This document shows, piece after piece, positions 57,770 to 64,000 of a DNA stretch of 64,000 nucleotides (its first letter is position 1; every line of letters starts with the position of its first letter). A model generated the notes under the pieces. The model was not told the origin of the DNA and did no database searches. It saw only the letters and a program-made list of their open reading frames with translations. This DNA comes from Hyphomicrobiales bacterium. Lineage in GTDB: Bacteria; Pseudomonadota; Alphaproteobacteria; Rhizobiales; Devosiaceae. The position numbers and the translations under genes were made by a program. Where the stretch lies: positions 235,117 through 299,116 of the forward strand of contig UCAU01000006.1 of assembly GCA_900470445.1 (NCBI GenBank), written 5' to 3'.

Positions 57770-58750
57770 TTAGTCGGCGTAAACGCCTGCAGCTTCGATG
57801 ACTGCGCGCCACAGCTCGATCTGGCTGGCCAGCATCTGTGTCAGTGCGGCCGGGGTGGCTTCCTCGGCCGTCACCGGCACGGTGCCCAGTTCGGCAAAGC
57901 GGCTCACCACGGTCTCATTGGTCAGCGCCTTCTGCAGCGAGGCTTCAAGCTTGGCGATGATGGCCGCGTCGGTACCGGCGGGGGCATAGAGCCCGTGCCA
58001 CACGCCGATCTCGATATCGAGGCCGCCTTCCTTGAGCGTGGGCAGATCAGGCAGGTTCTGCAGGCGGGTCAGCGTGGTCACGCCATAGGCCTTGACCTCG
58101 CCGGCCTGGATCTGGCTGGTCGTATTGGTGGTCTGGTCGCAGATCATGTCGATCTGGCCGCCGATGATATCGGTCATGGCCGGGCCGGCGCCCTGATAAG
58201 GCACGGTGGTCATCTGGGTATCGAGCGCATCCATCAGCAGCATGCCGCAGAGCTGGCTGGCCGAACCGATGCCGGCATTGGCATAGGTGACGTTTTCGCC
58301 ATTGGCCTTGATATAGGCGGTCAGCTCGGCCAGCGTGTTCGGCTCGAAATCTTTGCGGGCCACCAGCGTCATCGGCACGGCAGTGATCAGCCCGATTGGG
58401 GCAAAGTCGGTGACCGGGTCATAAGGCAGGCTGCGATAGAGGCTCGGCGCGGTGGACATGCCGATATGGTGCAGCAGCAGCGTATAGCCGTCATTGGGGG
58501 CAACGGCCACCTGGCCGGCGCCGAGCGTGCCACCGGCGCCGCCCACGTTCTGGATCACCACCTGCTGGCCCAGATCATTGCTCATCACTTCGGCAACGAG
58601 GCGGGCGACGGTATCGGTCGGGCCGCCGGCGGAGAAGGGCACCACGACGGTGATCGGCTTGGTGGGGTAGTCCTGCGCCATGGCCGTGCCCGTCAGGCTC
58701 GCGCCCGTCAGCATCAGGCCGGCGGCAAGGGACAGCATTGTCTTGTTCAT
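57770..58750 (-). CDS. tctC: tripartite tricarboxylate transporter binding protein TctC
   Basis: The 326-residue periplasmic protein has a signal peptide ending GTAMAQ, then the Bug-family start YPTKPITVVVPFSAGGPTDT. It captures a carboxylate (citrate, tartrate or an aromatic acid are known ligands) for TctAB. The ATG at 58750 has GGGAGGAA six bases upstream. A sigma-54-type promoter is placed 47 bases before it. Confidence 0.93.
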   Translation of the reverse strand: MNKTMLSLAAGLMLTGASLTGTAMAQDYPTKPITVVVPFSAGGPTDTVARLVAEVMSNDLGQQVVIQNVGGAGGTLGAGQVAVAPNDGYTLLLHHIGMSTAPSLYRSLPYDPVTDFAPIGLITAVPMTLVARKDFEPNTLAELTAYIKANGENVTYANAGIGSASQLCGMLLMDALDTQMTTVPYQGAGPAMTDIIGGQIDMICDQTTNTTSQIQAGEVKAYGVTTLTRLQNLPDLPTLKEGGLDIEIGVWHGLYAPAGTDAAIIAKLEASLQKALTNETVVSRFAELGTVPVTAEEATPAALTQMLASQIELWRAVIEAAGVYAD

Positions 58751-58796
58751 TTTGGTTCCTCCCGAAAGATCAGCGCTCCTCGCGCATCCCTCCCTA

Positions 58797-58812
58797 AGCA
58801 GCTTCCGTGCCA
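58797..58812 (-). promoter_or_regulatory. sigma-54 promoter of tctC
   Basis: On the minus strand the sequence TGGCACGGAAGCTGCT fits the consensus TGGCACGNNNNTTGCW at all but one defined position, with the invariant GG and GC at correct spacing. Start of transcription would fall near 58785, ahead of the tctC Shine-Dalgarno site. The divergent gene dctD encodes a sigma-54 activator. Confidence 0.8.
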
Positions 58813-58825
58813 GATCGCTCAAACC

Positions 58826-58927
58826 CTTGCATTGCAAGCATATCACCAATGCAGCAACGCAGTAGCATGAAGCATTTCAGGCAATTTCTTGCCAACGAGC
58901 GCTGCCGACTTGGCAAAAATCCGCCAA
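58826..58927. promoter_or_regulatory. palindromic upstream sites, candidate DctD-like binding sites
   Basis: Three short palindromes with TTGC/GCAA or TTGGC/GCCAA arms follow one another: CTTGCATTGCAAG (58826-58838), GGCAATTTCTTGCC (58880-58893) and TTGGC-N8-GCCAA (58910-58927). They lie 15 to 115 bases upstream of the sigma-54 promoter, where an enhancer-binding protein should sit. Confidence 0.55.
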
Positions 58928-58959
58928 TAGCATAGGACCAGTCGTGGAGGATCTGCACG

Positions 58960-60813
58960 ATGGCTGGCCGGACACTGCCTTTGTCACCCTATCAGCGCCT
59001 GCTGATCGCGGTTGGCTGCGCCGTTGTGCTGCTGGCCTCGTGCCTGGTCGCCTATGAAATCGCGCTGCAAAGCGGCATTGCCGCGGCGCATGACACCAGC
59101 GAACGGCGCCTGCAGATTTTCGATCGCATGCTCGAAGCCAATATCGAGCGCTATCACTTTTTGCCCACGACGCTCGCCCAGGCCTCGGAGATCCGCGACG
59201 TGCTGGCGCACCCCGAAGACGACGCCCTGCGCGCCCGCGCCAATGGCTTTTTGTCCAATATGGGCGGCACCGCTGCAGCCGAGGAACTGTTCATCGTCGA
59301 TGTGAACGGCCGCTCCATCGCCGCCAGCAATTGGTGGACGCACCAATCCATGGTGGGCCGCCACTATGCCGAACGCCCCTATTTCCAGGAGGCCATGTTC
59401 GACGGCGCCGCCAAATACTACGCCGTCGGCATCACCACGGGCGTGCCGGGCTATTTCATCGCCAACCGCATCGATGGCCCCGAGGGTCCGCTGGGCGTCG
59501 CCGTGGTCAAGATCAACCTGGGCGAGATCGAAGCCGTGTGGTGGCGTTCGGGTGAGCTGATCGGCATTTTCGACAGCAATGATGTTGGCATTCTCTCCAC
59601 CCGACCCGATTGGCGCTATCGCACGCTGGTCGACACCCATCCCAGCGGCCTCGAAACCCTGGCGCGCGACCAGCGCTATCTCGGCGTCGCCATCAATGGC
59701 CAGGGGATCGTGCAATCCATCGAGCCCTGGCGCGGCACCGAGCTGGCCGTGCTGCGCAGCGGCGATAGCGAGATCAACGGAGAGTTCCTGGTCGATCGGC
59801 TGCGCATGCCGCTGCATGGCTGGCGCCTGCTGTCCTTCGTGCCGCTGGGGCCGATTTCCAACTGGGCCTGGACCGCGACATTCTTTGTCGGCATCGCCGT
59901 CGGCGCCATCCTGTTGGCCGCCATGCTGTTCATGCAGCGCCAACGCCTGATCCGCGCCCGCCTCGAAGATCACGACCAGCTCGAGCAGCGCGTCCTGCTG
60001 CGCACCAGCGAATTGCAGGAAGCCAATAGCCGGCTCGCCGGCGAAATCGTCGAACGTCAGGAAGCCGAAAAAGCCCGCCAGGCCGCCCAGCAAGGGCTGG
60101 TGCAAGCCGCCAAGCTTGCCACCCTCGGCCAGGCGCTGGCCGGTGTCGCCCACGAAGTCAGCCAGCCCATCGCCGCCCTGCGCACCCAGACCGCCAGCGC
60201 CAAGCTCTTGGCGCGCGGCAAAGTGCCCGAGCTTGCGGATCTGTTCGGCAGCATGGAGGGCGTGATCGGCCGGCTGGTGGCGCTGACCGGGCATCTCAAG
60301 ACCTTCGCGCGCAAGGAGACTGAAATCTCCATCCAGAGCGATGTCGTCCACATTGCCCACAATGCCATCGAGCTGGCCAACCATTTCCGCGAAGACCCCA
60401 GCCTTACCATCACCCTCGACGCGCCGCCGCATGCCCTGATCGTCACCGGCAACCCGGTTCATATCGAGCAGGTGCTAGTCAATCTCATCTCCAATGCCGC
60501 CGATGCCATGGCGGGGCTCGAAGACGCCACGATAAAGATCACCGCGCGCGATATGGGCCAGAACGCCGTCATCAGCGTTGCCGACAACGGCACCGGCATC
60601 GATCCGGCCATCATCGACACGCTGTTCGACCCCTTCGTCACCACCAAGGAACCCGGCCGTGGGTTGGGTCTGGGCCTCTCCATCTCCTATGGGCTGATCC
60701 GCGAAATGGGCGGGCGCATCGAGGTCAAAAGCCGCCAAGGCGAGGGCGCGACCTTCACCATCACCCTGCCCCTCGCTGAGATCACCACGCCCCAAATCAG
60801 AGACTTCGCATGA
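58960..60813 (+). CDS. DctB-type membrane sensor histidine kinase
   Basis: The 617-residue kinase has membrane helices at about residues 12-35 and 303-325 enclosing a large periplasmic double-Cache sensor domain, a coiled coil (about 340-380), and H-box LAGVAHEVSQPIAALRTQTA. The ATPase boxes are NLISNAADAM, DNGTGI and GRGLGLGLSISYG. This is the DctB architecture for sensing carboxylates. GGAGG stands 9 bases before the ATG. Its stop overlaps the next gene by 4 bases. Confidence 0.9.
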   Translation: MAGRTLPLSPYQRLLIAVGCAVVLLASCLVAYEIALQSGIAAAHDTSERRLQIFDRMLEANIERYHFLPTTLAQASEIRDVLAHPEDDALRARANGFLSNMGGTAAAEELFIVDVNGRSIAASNWWTHQSMVGRHYAERPYFQEAMFDGAAKYYAVGITTGVPGYFIANRIDGPEGPLGVAVVKINLGEIEAVWWRSGELIGIFDSNDVGILSTRPDWRYRTLVDTHPSGLETLARDQRYLGVAINGQGIVQSIEPWRGTELAVLRSGDSEINGEFLVDRLRMPLHGWRLLSFVPLGPISNWAWTATFFVGIAVGAILLAAMLFMQRQRLIRARLEDHDQLEQRVLLRTSELQEANSRLAGEIVERQEAEKARQAAQQGLVQAAKLATLGQALAGVAHEVSQPIAALRTQTASAKLLARGKVPELADLFGSMEGVIGRLVALTGHLKTFARKETEISIQSDVVHIAHNAIELANHFREDPSLTITLDAPPHALIVTGNPVHIEQVLVNLISNAADAMAGLEDATIKITARDMGQNAVISVADNGTGIDPAIIDTLFDPFVTTKEPGRGLGLGLSISYGLIREMGGRIEVKSRQGEGATFTITLPLAEITTPQIRDFA

Positions 60814-62162
60814 CAACCAAAACATCGGTGATGATCGTCGAAGACGAGGGCATTGTCCGCAACGCGCTCGATCAATGGCTTAATTTGTCAGGCTTTGCCG
60901 TCACCACTGTCGGCAGCGCCCGCGAAGCCATGACGCGCCTCGGCGATGCGCAGCCCGAAGTGGTCATTTCCGATGTGCGCATGCCCTCGGTCTCGGGCCT
61001 CGACCTGCTCGCCCAGATCCGTGACAAGGACCCCACCACCTCGGTCATCCTGATCACCGCCCATGGCGACGTGCCCATGGCCGTCAAGGCGATCCGCGAC
61101 GGCGCCTATGATTTCCTGCAAAAACCCTATGAGCCTGAACAGCTCGTCAGCGTCATCGAGCGCGCCGCCGAACAGGCCCGTGTCCGCCGCGAGTTGGTCA
61201 ATCTGCGCCGCCGGCTCGATGGTGGCGCAGCCGAATTGTCCAACCGCCTCATCGGCTCCTCCCCCGTCATGGAAGATTTGCGCCAGCTCATTCTCGACGT
61301 CGCCGCCATCGACACCGACGTCATCATCCTGGGCGAAACCGGCACCGGCAAAGAGGTGGTCGCCCGCGCTCTGCACGATTTCTCCCCCCGCTCCGCCGCC
61401 CCCTTCGTCGCCGTCAATTGCGCCGCCATCCCCGCCGAGCTGATCGAAAGCGAATTATTCGGCCACGAAGCTGGGGCCTTTACCGGTAGTGCCGGGCCGC
61501 GCATCGGCAAGTTCGAATTCGCCAATGGCGGCACGCTGCTGCTCGACGAAATCGAATCCATGCCCCTGCTCGCCCAGGCCAAAGTGCTGCGCGTCATTCA
61601 GGAGCGCACAGTCGAACGCGTCGGCTCCAACCGCCAGATCCCGCTCGATCTGCGCATCATTGCGGCGACCAAGGTCGATCTGCTGGACGAAGCCGAAGCC
61701 GGCCGCTTCCGCGCCGATCTGCATTACCGCCTCAACACCGCGAGCATCGCCGTACCCCCACTGCGCCAGCGCGGCGAAGATGCCCTGCTGCTGTTCCACT
61801 ATTTTCTGGAGCTGGCGCAGAAGCGCTTCAACCGCCCCTCCCAGCCCCTTCATCCCGCCGATATCGAGGCGCTGTCCCGCTATGCCTGGCCCGGCAATGT
61901 CCGCGAGCTTAAAACCGTGGCCGACAAATTCGCCCTGGGCCTCTCCAGCGCCAATTATTCCATCCAGAGCGCCATCGGCATCAAGCCCGGCACAGCGGAC
62001 GAGAGCCTCAACCTGGCCGACCGGCTAGCGCAATATGAGCGCAGCGTCATCGAGGCCGAATTGCGCAAGCACGATAATTCTATCGCCGACACGGCCGACG
62101 CGCTGGGCGTTCCCCGCCGCACGCTGAGCGAAAAGATGACGCGGCTGGGGGTACGGCGCTAG
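60810..62162 (+). CDS. DctD-type sigma-54 response regulator
   Basis: The 450-residue regulator has a receiver domain (phospho-acceptor D55 in VVISDVRMPS) and an AAA+ domain with Walker A GETGTGKE. The sigma-54 loop reads EAGAFTGS, one residue off GAFTGA. Walker B is GGTLLLDEIESMP, and a Fis-type helix-turn-helix (HDNSIADTADALGVPRRTLS) ends the protein. It should activate the divergent tctC promoter. Confidence 0.9.
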   Translation: MTTKTSVMIVEDEGIVRNALDQWLNLSGFAVTTVGSAREAMTRLGDAQPEVVISDVRMPSVSGLDLLAQIRDKDPTTSVILITAHGDVPMAVKAIRDGAYDFLQKPYEPEQLVSVIERAAEQARVRRELVNLRRRLDGGAAELSNRLIGSSPVMEDLRQLILDVAAIDTDVIILGETGTGKEVVARALHDFSPRSAAPFVAVNCAAIPAELIESELFGHEAGAFTGSAGPRIGKFEFANGGTLLLDEIESMPLLAQAKVLRVIQERTVERVGSNRQIPLDLRIIAATKVDLLDEAEAGRFRADLHYRLNTASIAVPPLRQRGEDALLLFHYFLELAQKRFNRPSQPLHPADIEALSRYAWPGNVRELKTVADKFALGLSSANYSIQSAIGIKPGTADESLNLADRLAQYERSVIEAELRKHDNSIADTADALGVPRRTLSEKMTRLGVRR

Positions 62163-62213
62163 GACAAGTGAAGCGGTTTACGTCGCCAAGGCGCGGTGTT
62201 GGAATAGCTTTCC

Positions 62214-62245
62214 CGAAATGCCGCCCCAATCCGAAAGGCATTTCG
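62214..62245. terminator. hairpin after dctD
   Basis: CGAAATGCC and GGCATTTCG form a 9-base stem around 14 bases, 52 bases behind the dctD stop. No T-run follows, so it could equally be a regulatory site for the next gene. Confidence 0.4.
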
Positions 62246-62273
62246 ATCCAAATGCGTAGCAAGCACGGATAGA

Positions 62274-62288
62274 CTACTGATTCAGTAG
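62274..62288. promoter_or_regulatory. palindrome ahead of the ABC binding-protein gene
   Basis: CTACTGATTCAGTAG is a 15-base palindrome (7-base arms, one central base) about 80 bases before the next start codon. The placement suggests an operator for an unknown repressor or activator. Confidence 0.45.
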
Positions 62289-62369
62289 AGTTTTACGACA
62301 CCAAGCGATATGTCTTTCCCCAATGGCGCTGCCCCAAAGGGCGGCCCGACAAACAGGAGCTTTACAGCC

Positions 62370-63863
62370 ATGTCCCTCATTTCGCGCCGCACTCTGCTGG
62401 TCGCTACCCTTCTTGCAAGCGTGGCCCTCAACCCGGCAGCCTTCGCCCAGGATTTTGACGCCAATGCCACCATCCGCATCGGCTCGCTCTACGAACCACA
62501 GAACCTCGACAACACGGCCGGGGCCGGCCAGGGCATCAATGAAGCCTTCAACGGCAATGTCTACGAAGCCCTGTTCCAGCTCACCGACAAGGGCAGCGTC
62601 GAGCCGGCTCTCGCCGCCGACTACAAGGTCAGCGACGATGGCCTGACCTACACCTTCACCCTCAAGGACGGCGTCACCTTCCATTCGGGCGATCCGCTCA
62701 CCGCGGCCGATGTGAAATATTCCATCGAGCGCGTCACCGCCGAGACATCGAAAAGCTCGCGTAAGAAGAGCCTCTCGACCATCACCGCCATCGACACCCC
62801 TGATGACAAGACCGTGGTGATCACCCTCTCGGCCCGCTCGATCTCCCTGCCTTACAATCTGAGCTATGTCTGGATCGTCAACGACAAAGCCGCTGACATC
62901 ACCGCCACCGAAGATGGCACCGGCCCCTATACACTCGAAGAATGGCGCCGCGGTTCGGCCCTGGCCCTCGCCCGTTTCGACGGCTATTGGGGCACGGCTC
63001 CCACCAATGGCGAAGTGATCTACACCTATTTCACCGACGCCACCGCGCTCAACAATGCGCTGCTGACCAATGCCGTCGACGTCATCACCTCGGTCCAGAG
63101 CCCGGATTCACTGGCCCAGTTCACCGGCAACCCGGCCTACACCGTCACCGAAGGCGCCTCCACCACCAAGGAATTGCTCGCCTATAACGACCGCGTCGCC
63201 CCCTTCGACAACGTCAAGGTGCGCAAGGCCCTGGCCCGCGCCGTCGACAAGGCCAAGCTGCTCAACTCCATCTGGGGTGATTACGGCACGCTGATCGGCT
63301 CCTTCGTGCCCCCCACCGATCCCTGGTATGTCGATCTCACCGGCGTTGATGCCTATGACCCCGACAGCGCCAAGGCCCTGCTGGCCGAAGCCGGCTATCC
63401 CGACGGCTTCACTTTCACCCTCGACACCCCCGACTACGATCCGCACCCACTGGTTGCCCAGTTCCTGCAGACCGAATTGGCCAAGGTCGGCGTGACGGTA
63501 AACATCAACATCATCACCGCCAATGAGTGGTACACAAAGATCTACCAGGAGCACAATTTCGAGGCGACGCTGCAGGAGCACGTCAACCACCGCGACATCG
63601 TCTTCTACGGCAATCCTGACTTCTACTGGGGCTATAACAACCCCGAAGTGGTCAAACTGATCGCCGATTCCGAAGCTGCCAGCTCCATCGACGAACAGAC
63701 CGCCAAGCTCACCGAAGCCAACAAGCTGATCGCTGAAGACGCTGCCAGCAACTGGCTCTATCTCTATCCTCAGATCGTGGTTTCCGCCGCCAATGTCACC
63801 GGCTATCCGGTCAATGGACTGAACTCGCAGTTCTTCGCCTATGGGATCAAGAAGGCGAACTAA
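62370..63863 (+). CDS. ABC transporter substrate-binding protein, family 5 (peptide/nickel type)
   Basis: The 497-residue protein has a signal peptide starting with SRRTLLVATLLASVALNPAA, a weak Tat-like twin-Arg pattern. The family 5 fold follows: IRIGSLYEPQNLDNT, YTFTLKDGVTFHSGDPLTAA, PYTLEEWRRGSAL. It binds oligopeptides, dipeptides, glycosides or similar ligands. The ATG at 62370 has CAGGAG about 10 bases upstream; the longer frame lacks a signal peptide. Permease genes would be expected beyond the window end. Confidence 0.9.
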   Translation: MSLISRRTLLVATLLASVALNPAAFAQDFDANATIRIGSLYEPQNLDNTAGAGQGINEAFNGNVYEALFQLTDKGSVEPALAADYKVSDDGLTYTFTLKDGVTFHSGDPLTAADVKYSIERVTAETSKSSRKKSLSTITAIDTPDDKTVVITLSARSISLPYNLSYVWIVNDKAADITATEDGTGPYTLEEWRRGSALALARFDGYWGTAPTNGEVIYTYFTDATALNNALLTNAVDVITSVQSPDSLAQFTGNPAYTVTEGASTTKELLAYNDRVAPFDNVKVRKALARAVDKAKLLNSIWGDYGTLIGSFVPPTDPWYVDLTGVDAYDPDSAKALLAEAGYPDGFTFTLDTPDYDPHPLVAQFLQTELAKVGVTVNINIITANEWYTKIYQEHNFEATLQEHVNHRDIVFYGNPDFYWGYNNPEVVKLIADSEAASSIDEQTAKLTEANKLIAEDAASNWLYLYPQIVVSAANVTGYPVNGLNSQFFAYGIKKAN

Positions 63864-63887
63864 GCTACGAGAGCCCCGATATCAGAG

Positions 63888-64000
63888 TACCCCCACCTAA
63901 CCTCCCCCTGATAGGGGGAGGAACCGTTTTGTGGTTGGACTCTATCGCGCCCAAGAGTGGAGAGATCCCTCCCCCTATCAGGGGAGGTTAGGTGGGGGTA
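63888..64000. repeat. third type of intergenic inverted repeat
   Basis: Arms at 63888-63921 and 63968-64000 are inverted copies differing by one inserted C, around 46 bases. Each arm is itself partly palindromic (CCTCCCCCTGATAGGGGGAG). It follows the binding-protein gene and reaches the end of the window, so its full extent is unknown. Confidence 0.75.

Noticed and set aside
55886..58870. Nearly 1000-codon plus-strand frame across the tct genes
   Set aside because: Its product is a His/Arg/Gln-rich string without any domain, and it is the antisense of tctA, tctB and tctC, which are secure.
60810..62162. GAFTGS in the DctD-type regulator as a sign of inactivation
   Set aside because: Only the last residue of the loop differs, the remaining AAA+ motifs are intact, and a sigma-54 promoter lies next to it.

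Overview
The window looks like a chromosomal segment of a GC-rich alphaproteobacterium of the order Hyphomicrobiales, most likely a Devosia-like organism. This is an inference from gene order (ftsB-pdhABC-lpdA-lipA, dusB-ntrBC-ntrYX-hfq-hflX-mazG), the fused ispDF gene, a lipoyl domain on the pyruvate dehydrogenase E1 beta subunit, and the style of the protein sequences. About 60 protein-coding genes fill nearly the whole window. I found no rRNA, tRNA, CRISPR array, transposase or phage gene.

Region 1 (1-13.8 kb) is central carbon metabolism. It holds the end of a malic enzyme, a Dabb protein, ftsB, then a pyruvate dehydrogenase operon (pdhA, pdhB, pdhC, lpdA) interrupted by three unrecognised small genes and a GDSL hydrolase. 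A Gfo/Idh/MocA oxidoreductase, a GlsB-type membrane protein, lipA (which makes the lipoyl cofactor used by the complex), a COQ10/RatA-like protein and a VOC protein follow. cinA and ispDF are encoded on the opposite strand. Region 2 (13.9-24 kb) is the classic nitrogen-control block dusB-ntrB-ntrC-ntrY-ntrX followed by hfq, hflX and convergent mazG. NtrX has lost the sigma-54 contact motif.

Region 3 (24-31.5 kb) is the most novel-looking part. A minus-strand set (ABC importer with an NMT1/THI5-like binding protein, cytosine-deaminase-type amidohydrolase, FAD oxidoreductase, NAD(P)H oxidoreductase) lies divergent from a RidA-like protein and a creatininase-family hydrolase. Together they look like an uptake and breakdown pathway for a small nitrogen heterocycle of unknown identity. 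Region 4 (31.7-38.8 kb, minus strand) is replication and envelope housekeeping: MBL hydrolase, tatD, metG, holB, tmk, dacA, rlpA. Region 5 (39-47.4 kb) is one-carbon metabolism: metH behind a SahR-like operator, a P-loop-less CobW-like mini-protein directly behind metH, folD with a DUF1643 gene, a secreted protein, and amn.

Region 6 (47.5-55.6 kb) holds aqpZ, an unknown gene flanked by eno and a second degenerate copy of the eno 3' end, eno, an MHS-type transporter, an AztD-like zinc metallochaperone plus COG0523 GTPase behind Zur-like boxes, and two small stress/unknown genes. Region 7 (55.7-63.9 kb) is a tripartite tricarboxylate transporter (tctCBA) divergent from a DctB/DctD-type two-component system. 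A good sigma-54 promoter and palindromic upstream sites lie between them, so the pair reads as a substrate-sensing uptake switch. A peptide-type ABC binding protein and an inverted-repeat element end the window. Three kinds of palindromic intergenic elements occur in the right half.
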